A stretch of 64,000 nt of DNA from Neocallimastix lanati (nom. inval.) (GCA_016946835.1 JACVTC010000105.1:535001-599000), one strand, 5' to 3'; shown: positions 25,490 to 37,140, counted from the first letter of the stretch. Numbers and translations: made by a program. The notes: a model not told the origin generated them from the letters alone.

Positions 25490-26590
25490 GTGTGTTAAAT
25501 ATAGTATTATCTATTCTTTCTCTGAACCTCAACAAAATATTTGATTGAGATATCGGGGAAAAATAAAAATAAAATATTACAAATAAATACAATTACTAAT
25601 AATTTTATTTTATTACTTATTATTAAACAAGCCTTGGGTATAGATTTCTTAGCTAAGTTTATCCTGCGTATCATTGCTAGTAGACTCTTAACTGCTATAT
25701 TGAATATAGTAGCTGTGGTACACGCGTGGCATAACGTCATTGAAAAGACAAGCTACAAGTCAAACAGGGTGTACTATCAGATTATTCAAACATTATTAAA
25801 TAATAATATATTATTAATTATTAATAATAATTTAATAACAAGAGCTACAAGAACTATCTCGGTAGATTAAAAAAATTTATATATTTCATGGTTAAATAAT
25901 ATATAAATTGGTTTATATTTAAAACAATAATTAAGGATAATTAAATTTAAAAAAAAAAATAATATTTGGTCATTCTATAATAATTGAATTTTGATAATAG
26001 AAATAAACTTTTCTTATTGAGATTAAGCTAAACAGGAATATTAAATATAAACAAGTCTTGCAAACTCTCAAAATGGGAATAGTAAGAGTAATATTAAGAT
26101 TCTGAATTGTATGACGGACCTAATATCACGTAGATCGGGTGAGGGAATGTATATAAATGAATGAAAGACCCTTAAGTTAATAGTTTATTATAGTATTCTT
26201 GATTAATAACTTAATACGATAGTAACAATATTAAAATTTTCTTTCAATAAATATTCTTCAAAGTAAAATAAATTTGATAATTTTAATTGTTTATTACTTA
26301 TAAAAATTAAAAATTAACAAAATTATTTTTCTTAAATGTTATACCTAATTTTACTATATATATATATATATATAAATTAATATAAATAAAGCGCCTTTAC
26401 TTAAGTCAACGCAGAAGTTGAGCTTAAGTTGACTAATCTTTATAATATTTTTTACTTGAGTGGGTCGACACAGAAGTCTAACTTAGTTCTATTAATCTTA
26501 ATATCGCATTATTAATAAAATCCGTAAAGTCTAATCATAATTATATTTCAATAATTTTTAAAATTAATATAGTTGTATTTAAACATTCAA
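25490..26590 (+). mobile_element. Possible LTR/leader region of a retroelement
   Basis: This stretch precedes the gypsy fragment and is intermittently G+C-rich (25500-25870 and 26030-26190). It contains a GGGTGAGGGAATG block followed by TATATAAATG (about 26137-26159), then AATAAA-type signals near 26247. A 109-codon frame at 25541-25870 overlaps an opposite-strand frame and resembles no protein I know. An LTR-like regulatory role is inferred from position only. Confidence 0.25.
26396..26503. repeat. Diverged 54-bp tandem duplication
   Basis: Copy 26396-26448 (TTTACTTAAGTC..GCAGAAGTTGA..) and copy 26450-26503 (TTTACTTGAGTG..ACAGAAGTCTA..) align through a shared order of TTTACTT, CAGAAGT, CTTA, ATTAATCTT/ACTAATCTT. 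The first copy also contains the near-palindrome CTTAAGTCAAC/GTTGAGCTTAAG. It may be part of an LTR or element leader. Confidence 0.55.
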
Positions 26591-27195
26591 AATGTTATCT
26601 TTTTCAAACCAATTATTAAATTTATATTATGATTCAAACTTATCCAAAAGGAACCAATAAGAACAAATTAATTTCATAGAACTTAAGAAAGAACTTAAAG
26701 ATACTGATTCTCTTACTAAAGAAAGTCAGGGAATCGTTGAAATAATAGCAGACCATAAACCATATAATATTATTGAAGATCTAAATGCTATTAATTGTAA
26801 TATTACTTCGCTCAATTGTTAGAAGTATTATCAAAAATAAAAGCAAATGTTAAAAAAGGACTAAAATTTGAGAGAGAAACTAAAATCTCTGATGCTTTAG
26901 AGCATATACTATTTTAGTTAACAATATTGAACGTAGTTAAAAATGTAAAAGTATGGAGCCTAGTGAATATGAAATTGCTATGATAGATATATTGGTTCAA
27001 TGGTATCAAAGGTAAAGCCTTAATGGATTCTTGTGGTAATCCTACTTGTCTCCTCATAAAATTAGATTGAAACCTGGTACTAAACCAATTAAGCAAAATT
27101 ACTATAGACTTTCAAAGTTTAAGTCGGATACACTAAAAGAAGAATTAACTAAACTGAATGATAAGAATTTTATTGAACCTTCTTATTCAAAATGG
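26591..27195 (+). mobile_element. Ty3/gypsy protease-reverse transcriptase fragment
   Basis: At 26760-26880 the plus strand reads YNIIEDLNAINCNIT and KKGLKFERE, resembling the segment before protease in gypsy polyproteins. At about 27010-27045 KALMDSCGNPTCL resembles the protease active site, with Asp-Ser-Cys in place of Asp-Ser-Gly. From 27046 the frame changes directly to HKIRLKPGTKPIKQ and LTKLNDKNFIEPSYSKWSSP, the amino end of gypsy reverse transcriptase. The protease-RT spacer is therefore deleted. The element stops at about 27195, where copia sequence begins. It is inactive. Confidence 0.75.
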
Positions 27196-28663
27196 TCTTC
27201 TCCCATAGTACTGGAATCTTCCTTGGTAATGACTCTAATCCATCTGCTTACTGTATCTATGATTCCACTAATAATAAAGTCATTCTTTCATGTTCTGTTA
27301 TCTTATATGAAAATATTCCTGGTAATTGTCCTTCTCCTTCTTCCTCCCCTGAATTTAAAAATTTTACTCCATATTATGAAATCGAAGGAGATGATAATCA
27401 ATACAATAATGAAATTAAATATTTTAATGATTTTAGCAATAATAATACTAATAAATAAAATACCAACTCATTAATGATATTATTAGTAATAATCAAATTA
27501 ATAATATCACTAATAATCAAAATAATAATAATAATATTAATTATGAAAGAAGAGATTGATAATAATATTATTAATAATTAAGAAAAAATGTCATAAAATA
27601 ATAATAAGCTTCCACAAAATAATATTAATAAAAATAATGATATAAAGAATAAAAAAGTGGACTATTTTATAGATAACAATGAAGATAATAATATAAATAA
27701 AAATTTATTTAAATATGCCAATTTTATTAATAATAATCATAATAACAATAGTAGAAATATAATTAATTCAAATAATACTTTTGATGATGCAAATGTCAAT
27801 AATCATTTTGTTAAAGCAGAATTTAAAAAAATATTTGATTTAATTGACATTGGATCAATGGATTTCATAATAGGAATAATAGTTATTAAAACAAAATATG
27901 AATACAATGGATACACAATTCATCAACAACAATATTTAAATAAAATTTAATAGAAAAAATACGACAATATAACAAGTTTAACCTATTTTCAGAATGAAGA
28001 ATTAAAACAATGAAAATTTAATCCAACGAGATATATGCAAACTGTATTTAGTTTACTATATTTAGCGATGGATACAAGACCGGATTTTCTTAATGATATC
28101 AGTAAAGCCTCAAGGAAGAACAAAAAATCATAGATGCTTAAAAAGTACAAAAAAAAATTTGACTAAAATTTACAAATGATATCTAAATTCATATGTAGAT
28201 GCTGATATAGGTAGTAACGAAGAAACTAAAAAATCCATAACTGGCTTTATAATCAACATGGGTCAAACTCCAATCTCATGGTACTCAAAGTTCGAACATT
28301 GTATATCGAAATCAACTGGCCAAAAGTGAATATTAATTTAAATGAATGCATATTAAAATGTATGTGGTTAAAGAATTTCTTAAAAGAACAATCAAAATTA
28401 AAATAGATAATAAAGTAGCAATTTTCAAAAGAAAAAATGTAATAATAAATCCACAATCAAGACATATTAATTAAAGATATCATAAAATTAGAGAATTAGT
28501 ATGTGAAAAAAAAAAAAAAAAAAAAAGAAATTAAATTAGTAAATATTTAATCTGAAAATAATTTGGCCAATAGTTTAATGAAATTTCTTAGTGAACCTTT
28601 ACTCAAAAAATTCAGAAGAACTATGTTTTGTCGACTAGGGAAAAATTAAATTTGCGAGGGAGT
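27196..28663 (+). mobile_element. Ty1/copia integrase C-terminus, RT and RNase H remnant
   Basis: The fragment opens with STGIFLGNDSNPSAYCIYD, the typical end of copia integrase. An Asn-rich linker follows. At about 27805-27950 comes the reverse transcriptase tail (FVKAEFKKIFDLIDIGSMDF then GYTIHQQQYLNKI). RNase H pieces follow: RYMQTVFSLLYLAMDTRPDF near 28030, YVDADIGSNEETKKSITGF near 28195 and MKFLSEPLLKKFRRTMF near 28580. A polypurine-like GCGAGGGAGT lies at 28654-28663. Several stops and frameshifts make it inactive, and no matching 5' LTR is seen. Confidence 0.8.
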
Positions 28664-29095
28664 AATAAAATTAAGTTTAATATTCTATACCTTTATTATA
28701 AAATTGTTAATAATAATTTTTTTTTTATTTTTATAATATTTTATGAGGCAAAAATAGTTCTAATAATAAATATATAAAATCTAATATGAAATAAATAAGT
28801 GAATAAAAATGTATTATAAATAAATTAGACTATATAGAAAAAATTTATGTGAAAATTAATTTTTAATAGAGATGAAATATATAAAGAAAAGAAATTTAAT
28901 AAAGCGCATAAAAATTTAATTAATAATTAATAAATAAAAGAAAAGTGATTATTTTATGTCAATAATTATAAATTAAAAAAGGTAATAATTATTTTCGGAA
29001 AAAATATATATATATATATTTATTATCAAATAATATAAAACTAGATTTGAATAAATCTTTCAAATTTATTTTTTATTAAAATTAATTTTCGTATA

Positions 29096-29131
<36 letters not shown>

Positions 29132-29764
29132 AAAGGTTAATATCAAAAATTTCCTATATTTTTATTAGTATAACTTTATTATTTACTAAAATAGATAGGT
29201 AATTATATATTTTATAAAGTGTAACAAATTAAAAAATTTAATATAAATAAATAATAAAATAAAATAAAATATAAAATATAATAAGATATAATAAAATATA
29301 ATAGAAAAAAAAAAAAAAAAAAAAAAAAGGTTAAATTACAATTCAAAAAAACAAATATTTTTATTACTATAAATAATAAAATTAAGCCATTAAATATATT
29401 GAGTAGAAAATATATTAATTTATTTTTAAACATTTATATTGCTCTCTTATATAATAAGTAGCTCATATCTAAATTTTGAAATTAAAAAATATTTAAAAAT
29501 ATGGTTTAATATAAAGAATTATCAATTTATCATTCTGTATTAGTAATGATAGATAAAAATAAGATTTTAAATATAATATAAAATTAAATGGTAATATTCA
29601 TAAATTTAAAGGTTAATTGTTTAAATTGAAGATTAAGTAATTTTATTATATAATTCCTTTTTATATATATATATATATATATAAGTTAATTTATTTAATC
29701 TTTATGTTATTTAATAAATAAATACTAAATAGAAAAAAAAGAAAAAAAAAAAAAATAGGCCTTA
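28664..29764. other. AT-rich DNA upstream of the three-module gene
   Basis: The first part may contain the 3' LTR of the copia fragment, but no terminal motif could be confirmed. There are A runs at 29099-29129 and 29306-29328 and (TA)n at about 29664-29682, some 85 bases before the ATG. No other gene is seen. Confidence 0.5.
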
Positions 29765-32503
29765 ATGGTTAGTGAGGATGCAATGGAAATAGAAAATAAA
29801 ACTTTATTAAACTTAGTGAAAGAAAATAATATAGATAAACTAAAGAATTATATAGAAACAAATAATTACAAAATAACTCAATGGAATTCCAAAGAATTTG
29901 ATATTTTAATTTATGCAATTGAAAATGTTAATTCCATTTCTATGATAAAATTTTTAATTAAAGAATGTAATTATAGTACATTAAACTATTTTATTTTCAA
30001 AGATTATGAATATAAATCTCCTCTTTCTGCAGCATTGGCTAATAATAACTTCAAAATTGCTGATGTTCTGTTAGATAATAAAGCCGACATTAATTATAGA
30101 ATGAATGATAGTAGTATTTATCAAAATCTATTTTATAAAAAAAAATTAAACAAAAATAATTTATTATATATATTAAACAAAAGTAAAAATTTAGACTGGA
30201 TTCAACCTAAACTTCCACTATTAATTGATGATTGTATTTACAAACGTAAAAGTGAATTAATTAAATTTATATTTAATTATTTTATATTTGATAATTCATT
30301 TATTTTAAATTTACTCCAACACTATAAAGAAAAAGTACCATTATCTAAAAAACAATTAAAAGATCAAATAGTGAATGAAAAAAATAAGATAAAAATATCT
30401 GATAATTGGTATAATTTAGCTTTTGAAAAAGAATGTTATAAAATTTTTAATATATTTTTAGAAAATGATTCAAGGGATAAAAGTGACATTTTAAAACCAC
30501 TATTAAAAGCAAGAGAGTATATTGATCAATTATATAATTTTAATAAATTATCACTTTTTATTGAAAAAGTAAGAAATGGAGAATTGAAATTCGGAAAAAG
30601 TAATCCAATATTGGATTTGATGATGACCATCAATGATAAACGGGATAAAGTTATGAAAATTATTAAAGAAAACAAGATAAATAAATTAGAAGAATTTATT
30701 TTAGTCAACTCTATTTCATTGATGGATTTGAATGGCCATCGATTTGATGTATTAATTTATAGTATTGAATGTAACGCTTCTTTTGAAATGATAAAATTTA
30801 TTATAGATCATTATACAAATAGTCTTTATGATTATTATATAATTGGTGAAAATGACCTAATTAAAACTCCTTTAACAGTATCTCTAATTAATAATAGATT
30901 TGATATTACTGACTTGTTAATAAAAGAAGGTGCTAATATAAATTACAGGATGTTTCAAGGTGTAACAAGTAGTATTATATGTTATCTTTATGAGCATGAA
31001 TTTATAAATAAAAAAAATCTAAGATATTTATTAAATCATAGTAATTTAAAAAAATCTTACGTTATGGATTTTATAAATATGTTAAGTAAGAAAAAGCCAT
31101 ATATTTCGCCAGATATTTTCCTTGAAATTGTTGTTAAACGTTATATTTTTAGCGAAGATTTTATTTTAAGATTATTGCATTTCTATAGAAATAGAATCCC
31201 TTTAAATAAGCAACAACTATCGGAACAAGTTCAAAAAGAAAAAAATAAAATTCCAATTAATGATTGGTGGTATAAAAAAGCATTAGATAAAAATAATTAT
31301 AATGCATTTAAAATATTATTTGATCATGATAGTAGAGAAAAAGATGAAATTTTAAGAAAGATATTTAAACTTTATGACTACTACGATAAAAACGATGAAT
31401 GTGAAAAATCAGAAACATTTATTAAGAAACTAAAAGATCCCCAATTTAAAATTTCATTGGATTCAATATATTTCGACAATATGAAAAATATATTGGAACA
31501 GAAAAAAAGTATAACTCATCTAATAAAAAATGGGAATATAGAAGAATTTGAAAAATATCTTCGAACTCATAAAATCATCCTTAATCAATCAAATCATAGG
31601 GAGAATTACTGGAGAAATGAAGATGGATTTGATATATTAATTTATGCTATTGAAAATGATGCCTCTCTAGATATGATAAAATATATAATTAGTCTTTATG
31701 ATAATTTGAATTACTCTAATAAGTGCTATTTTAATTATAAATTTGACTTTGACTACTTCCATGAAAAAAATAGTAATAATGACTATAATAATTATTATAT
31801 TGAAGAGGATGCTGATTTTAGATATTATTTCCGTAATTCATATAAATCCCCAATAAGAACACCACTTTATTCAGCAATTATTAATAAAAAATATGAAATA
31901 ATTGATTTTTTAATAGAAAAAGGGGTTGACATCAATTTTCGACTGAATGATTCAAATGATGGAGATATTATTCATTTGCTTCATAAATTTCATCAACTCA
32001 ATGAAGAAAATTTAACTTTTGTATTGAGACATGGATTCAATATTAAAAGAATTATTGATAACATAGATCAAGAGTTAAAAACTAAAAATTCATATCTTCT
32101 AAATTACCTTTTTATAGGGGTGGTCTTTAAAGAATATTTATCACAAGAATCTAAAAAAGAAGATCAAAATAAAGATGTCTTGATAAAAGATGAATGGTAT
32201 AAAATTGCTATAGATAAATGTTTTTATAATTTAATGGAAATTTTGCTTAAATATGAACCGAGAGATAAAACCATTGTATTCGATTATCTCTACGGATTAT
32301 TTGAAAATGATGACGATAAAAATTATTCACCTGGTAAACAATATATTTTCATAAATCATATTAAGAATAAAGATTTAAAACAACAAATTTCACAATACTT
32401 TATGAACAAGGTAACCAATAAACCATATTATGTAAGAAAGCATAAATTAACGACTCAATTTAATGAAAGTGTTTCAAGAAAGAAGAAGATAAGATTATCG
32501 TAA
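29765..32503 (+). CDS. Three-module ankyrin-like protein, 912 residues, intronless
   Basis: The protein consists of three tandem modules of about 285 residues starting near residues 14, 296 and 582. Each module runs through the same landmarks: LI/VKENNI...LE.YI, then FDILIYAIEN...SMIKFLI. Next comes an ankyrin-like TPL..ALINN.F.I.D.LI..GA.INYRM hairpin, then a leucine-rich helical part, and finally D.WY..A.DK..Y...ILL..DSRDK..IL. So a whole module, not a single ankyrin repeat, was duplicated. Module 3 has a Tyr/Asn-rich insertion (around residues 650-690). The C-terminus is basic. No signal peptide or membrane helix is apparent. The first ATG (29765) is used here, although a second at 29783 is also plausible. 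Function is unknown; a protein-binding scaffold is likely from the fold. Confidence 0.9.
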   Translation: MVSEDAMEIENKTLLNLVKENNIDKLKNYIETNNYKITQWNSKEFDILIYAIENVNSISMIKFLIKECNYSTLNYFIFKDYEYKSPLSAALANNNFKIADVLLDNKADINYRMNDSSIYQNLFYKKKLNKNNLLYILNKSKNLDWIQPKLPLLIDDCIYKRKSELIKFIFNYFIFDNSFILNLLQHYKEKVPLSKKQLKDQIVNEKNKIKISDNWYNLAFEKECYKIFNIFLENDSRDKSDILKPLLKAREYIDQLYNFNKLSLFIEKVRNGELKFGKSNPILDLMMTINDKRDKVMKIIKENKINKLEEFILVNSISLMDLNGHRFDVLIYSIECNASFEMIKFIIDHYTNSLYDYYIIGENDLIKTPLTVSLINNRFDITDLLIKEGANINYRMFQGVTSSIICYLYEHEFINKKNLRYLLNHSNLKKSYVMDFINMLSKKKPYISPDIFLEIVVKRYIFSEDFILRLLHFYRNRIPLNKQQLSEQVQKEKNKIPINDWWYKKALDKNNYNAFKILFDHDSREKDEILRKIFKLYDYYDKNDECEKSETFIKKLKDPQFKISLDSIYFDNMKNILEQKKSITHLIKNGNIEEFEKYLRTHKIILNQSNHRENYWRNEDGFDILIYAIENDASLDMIKYIISLYDNLNYSNKCYFNYKFDFDYFHEKNSNNDYNNYYIEEDADFRYYFRNSYKSPIRTPLYSAIINKKYEIIDFLIEKGVDINFRLNDSNDGDIIHLLHKFHQLNEENLTFVLRHGFNIKRIIDNIDQELKTKNSYLLNYLFIGVVFKEYLSQESKKEDQNKDVLIKDEWYKIAIDKCFYNLMEILLKYEPRDKTIVFDYLYGLFENDDDKNYSPGKQYIFINHIKNKDLKQQISQYFMNKVTNKPYYVRKHKLTTQFNESVSRKKKIRLS

Positions 32504-32753
32504 TGACTTGAAAATAGACTTGAATATAGATATATATTATTTTATTCTGTAATTAGCATACTTAAATAAAATTTTGTATTTTATTCTATTAATTATAAAT
32601 AATATAATATTTAAATGGATAAATTCAAATTAAGGATATTGCTTAAAACTTATATAATATATTATTAAAATTTTCCTTTTTTGAATTTAATTAATACTAT
32701 TTAATGCTTTAATTTATCTCAACTATTTTATTTTATAAAACGTACCATTATGT

Positions 32754-32790
<37 letters not shown>

Positions 32791-33120
32791 GTTAAATATT
32801 TAAAATTAGAATTCTATAATATTAATATTAATATTAATAAAAATAAATATTCAAATAACAATTATAATTCTTTGGTTTAATTTGATTTTTTTTTTTTTTT
32901 TTTTTTTAAATTGAATTGAATTAAATCTTATAATTATTTTTATTGAAGTACTTCACTTTTTTATTATTTTTTTTTTATAGATATTAACAAATAAAATTGT
33001 CACAAACAAAAAATACATATGAATAATAAACTGAAATTATTTCTATCGAAAATACTATTTCAATAGTTCAATTTTAATTTTGAAAATTAAAATCAATTTA
33101 TTAATACATATTTTTAATAT
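32504..33120. other. AT-rich intergenic DNA
   Basis: Homopolymers only, with an A run at 32759-32785 and a T run at 32887-32907. The 3' UTR of the preceding gene is presumably here. Confidence 0.6.
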
Positions 33121-33500
33121 TACAATATTAACGAGAGAGGAGGATAACAAGGTCTCCAATTTCTCCTTTAAATGTTTCAGACTCATTGGATTCTTTGCCT
33201 CACCGTTTTGACGTCGATGAGGACTTCACTCAAAGCAAGGCTTTTATGAAAGCTATACACTGCTTTATACGACGAGTTTCTTTTCAGTGATCTCTTAAAC
33301 CATCATCAAGGGATGAGCAACTACACTAATCTTTTCACAGATTAAGTGCTCTTTGTATTTGCAATTACATAGTCCAACAGTCTAGCAACAGAAATAGTTA
33401 CCGTGACGAACAAACATCAACTTCATATATAGGGAAAAACAGCTGTGTGTTATTTCCTAGCACTAACCACCAGGATAAAAACTGGAAAGACATTATATAT
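33121..33500 (-). pseudogene. Composition island with SWIM-like motif, possible MULE remnant
   Basis: This 380-bp block is far richer in G+C than its flanks. On the minus strand, after a splice-acceptor-like TTTCCAG (about 33490), it reads FLSWWLVLGNNTQLFFPIYE. It then shifts frame to LCNCKYKEHLICEKISVVAH, which resembles a SWIM zinc finger (CxC...CxH, with Lys replacing the final His) as found in MULE transposases. Later frames contain FKRSLKRNSSYKAVYSFHKS. Alternatively it is a structured RNA: CCTCACCG/CGATGAGG and GGAAAAACA/TGTTATTTCC can pair. I cannot decide between these. Confidence 0.3.
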
Positions 33501-33668
33501 ATGGTATTTAAGAAATAAATTGTTTTTTCATAAAAAATTTGAAAAAAAAAAATTTTTTTTTATAATTATCTCTATCTAAATTAATTTCAGAAATTACAAA
33601 TTCATTTTATATTTAATTATATATTTAACAGCAGCAAATAAAACTGTCTTAAATGTTATTGTAATATG

Positions 33669-33794
33669 TTAAAATAATAATTTCATTAGAATTAAAAATT
33701 TAAATTTACATATTTCTGCATCTCTACTAGATCCCCCAATTCTCGGAAGAGTCCTAGTATCTACCCGATTGCCAGTAAAATTACTATTCCTCAT
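33669..33794 (-). pseudogene. Short open fragment, unidentified
   Basis: An ATG-started 41-codon frame reads MRNSNFTGNRVDTRTLPRIG, then GSSRDAEI, before turning AT-rich at a possible donor (ATGTAAAT). It lies just upstream, on the same strand, of the 33.1-33.5 kb island, so the two may be exons or pieces of one decayed gene. I do not recognise it. Confidence 0.25.
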
Positions 33795-34191
33795 TATTAA
33801 CAATTAATTTTAAAAATAATAATACTTATTTATTAAATTTTTGTATTTTTTTTTTTTTTATTAAAAAAATATTTATATATACAATTATAACGTTTATATA
33901 TATATATTATTATTATTATTTAATATAATTGTAAGATATTCCGAGTTTTTATTTTTTTAAAACAATTTATTTAAACTATACTAAAATGAATGAAATAACA
34001 TATATTGTATAATTTTCTCTTCACCAAAGATAAAATAATTATAAATAACCAATAAAAAAAATTAAAATTTTATATCCTAAACAGTATATATTAATTAATC
34101 CTAACTAAAGAGAATTTATGTAAATATTAACGAATTTATAATTAATTAACAAAATTACTAAACATCACTACTTATAAATTACTTTTTACAG

Positions 34192-34608
34192 AGCACATCC
34201 CTGATATCTCCACCAATTTTTGATATGCGGGACTTTTATGTGCATTAATTTATAAGCAATGGGTTTTTTAAATAATGGTTGTTTGGTAAAATTTATTAAT
34301 AAAATTATAATATTCGTACAATTAAAATAATAATTCAAATTTCTAAAATTTTACAAGAGAGTCCTCTATTTCTAATATAAATAATTTAATCAATTTATAA
34401 GAAATAGGTAATATATTAATTATATATTCTATTATGTAGAACTATATTAATTTTATATGAATTAAAGTATTATAATTATTATAAATATAATAATACATAT
34501 TGAAATAAAATAAAATAAAATAATTATTATTAAAAAGATATAAATTTAATATTTAATAATTATTATTAGATATACAAATATGTTACTACACATATTTTTT
34601 TTATATCA
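34192..34608 (-). mobile_element. Solo LTR of the gypsy family at 14-18 kb
   Basis: It shares its ends and inner blocks with the 18456-18787 LTR: GCACATC...CCA.CAAT.TTGATAT near the left edge, GACTTTTATGTG, then ATATAAATTTAATAT and the terminal TTTATATCA. No internal domain lies next to it, so it is most simply a solo LTR left after recombination. Confidence 0.65.
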
Positions 34609-35249
34609 TTTGTTAAACTAAAAAATTTAATTTTTTGTATATTTAATTTACAACAAAAATTGGAATATATATTATATATATTATTCTATTTATTATTTAA
34701 TATAATTATATAAATAATAAAAAATATATTTAATAACTATTTATTAGACTTTTAAATTTTAATTATTATATAATTTAAATTCATATATTCACTACCCTTT
34801 TTAAAATTTATATTCAATTGCTTCTCTATTGCTATTTTTAAAATATTTCAATAATTAATAAGATTTCAATATATAAAGCATGGGCTAATTAATTTTTTTT
34901 TATTGAAAAAAAAAAGTACTTTTTAAAAGAAATAATAAATTAAATTAATATATTATATAAAACATTTCATAATATTTAATTTTTTTTTTTTTTTTTTTTA
35001 AAATTAAATTATAATTTTTTTTTTTTTTTTTAAAATTAAATTATAATTTTTTTTTTTTTTTTAATATTTTAAAAAATAAAAGGTAATACAAAAAATAATT
35101 TTTAAAATTTATTTAAATAGCTAAATTAAAAAAAAAATTAAAAAAAAGTGGATTAAACTAGAATAAATTTAAAAAAATATATATATTTCAGATATATATT
35201 TTTATTTTTATATAATTATTAAGATTATTTTTTTTTTAAGAGTTTTCTA

Positions 35250-35292
<43 letters not shown>

Positions 35293-35979
35293 TTATTTGT
35301 ACTTTGCTATACTTATTTTATTAATTTTTAATCTATTATAAAATTTATCAAATATATTAATATATTTACTTTTATTTTAATAATTAAAGTTTTTTTTTTT
35401 TTTTTAATTTTATTATTTAATTTTCAATGTACTTTATTTTAAAATGAAAAAAATAAAAAATAAATAAATAAATATATAAATAAATAAATAAAAAATATTT
35501 AATATTTCAAACTTTTAAAATTTTGAAACATTATTTAGATAATTAATTAATTAATGAACTTTATACTTTCTATTACCTTTAAAAGTACTATTAAATTTTT
35601 AAAAATAATTTTGTTTGATCTCAAATGTTTTATTATTAAGTTGTGGATTTCAGTAGCCACCAGAAACCATTACTCTAATTTCTAAAATTCATTATAATAA
35701 CATATAAATATGTTCATCATAATATCTGTATATATGACCAAAACCTCCTAAGAAATAATAAAATTTAAAATGTTATATATATATATAACTATTTTATTAA
35801 AAAAAAAAATAAATCAAACGTTAATAAAAATTATTTTATTTATAACAGATATATTTCTTCTAATAAATAAAATAATTAATTTTTTATAGAAAATAAATCA
35901 ATATTATATTTAAATTTAATTTATTTATAATTCAACAAAACAGTGTGACTTTTTGAAATGAAAATATATTTTTTAATAG
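34609..35979. other. AT-rich DNA with one unassigned island
   Basis: Mostly homopolymers. At 35640-35755 a less AT-rich stretch reads, on the minus strand, FLGGFGHIYRYYDEHIYML, and in another frame MVSGGY. I do not recognise it. It lies just before the MULE remnant and might be one of its ends or an unrelated fragment. Confidence 0.35.
34979..35062. repeat. T-tract plus AAAATTAAATTATAA tandem repeat
   Basis: Two and a half copies of a unit made of 17-20 Ts followed by AAAATTAAATTATAA. Confidence 0.85.
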
Positions 35980-36871
35980 GTTGAGGAATAATTATGATGG
36001 AACATTTACTTCATTAATGGATTTACAATGGGATGAATCAATAAAATTAAATAGCATGAATACTACCAGGTTACAATTCTATGATGAAGAGGTATTCTTC
36101 CTAAATGTCCTGGACATTCCATAATTAGCTTATATTGTTCACAAGGTAATGGTCATTCCAATGTATATAAGGTGGTATTATCTACTAATTTATATGTCCT
36201 GAATATAAAATTATTAAACCCCAAATAATAAGAAATATAAATAAACCGCTATTCATGTAGCAAAGTTTGATGAAATTCCTATTGAATCAAAATATTATAA
36301 TAAAACAGTAAGAAATGTGAATTATATGATATTTAAAAATCCAAATTTAATAATCTTCCAATATCCTCTTTCCAAGCAAAATTTTTTTTTTGAAATATAA
36401 TGAAGATATAATTACATATTGTACTTTTTATATTGCACCTAAGTTTAGTTATCAAGTGTTCATTACTAGAATTTACATTAAAAATTTAAATAGTTTTTAT
36501 ACTACTTCTTTTTCGATTTTAAGAAATAAAGAACAAGCTATTTATGAAATATTATTTGAAAAAATAAAAAAAAAAGTTAATAAAAATAGCAATAAAAAAT
36601 TTTTATTGTGATTTCGAAAAAGGCATATCTAATGCAGCAGAAAAAATATTTCCTAGTATAAATATTTAATACTTTGTTTGACACTATAAAAGAGCAGTAA
36701 AGCATAAAAAAAATGAATTATATTATATGAAATAAAATATAATAATACATATATATATCATAAAGTGATCTCGAATTTACCTTTTATAAATTCCGATTAT
36801 ATAATTGATATTTATAGTAAAATTAGATGTGAAACAAAAAATAATGACCAATTTTTGAAATTTTTAGAATA

Positions 36872-36919
<48 letters not shown>

Positions 36920-37140
36920 AAAAGAATTAAGAAAAACTGATGAAATCAGTATTTAATTGAAAAATAAAAAATTATGGAATCAAAATTAATTGATAATGGA
37001 AGACCTAGAAATGGTAATTGTTGAATTATGGTTTAAATGTTTAATTAATTTAAATAGTATAACGCTGATTTGTAATAAATGATAGAGTAATGATCAGATG
37101 AAAAGATTATCTAAATTCTCTCTCAATTATTAGAAGTAAT
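35980..37140 (+). mobile_element. MULE-type transposase pseudogene
   Basis: The parts match a Mutator-like transposase in order. An amino-terminal FLYWCH-like region (PGHSISLYCSQ near 36110) comes first. DEIPIESKYYNKTVRN follows near 36270, then IIFQYPLSKQNFF. A core stretch at 36390-36610 reads TYCTFYIAPKFSYQVFI. Across frames, FYCDFEKGISNAAEKIFPSI (about 36605-36660) and HYKRAVKHKKNEL match the Asp-containing MULE core. IRCETKNNDQFLKFLEYFKK, interrupted by a run of some 39 As, and GRPRNGN...WFKCLINLNS follow. At least four frameshifts or stops make it inactive. No terminal inverted repeats were identified. Confidence 0.65.

Noticed and set aside
25541-25870. 109-codon plus-strand frame and its overlapping minus-strand frame as genes
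   Set aside because: Neither resembles a known protein, the two overlap on opposite strands, and the position before a gypsy fragment favours element leader sequence.
27046-27474. 142-codon frame as a gene
   Set aside because: Its first half is the gypsy RT start and its second half is out-of-frame copia integrase sequence.
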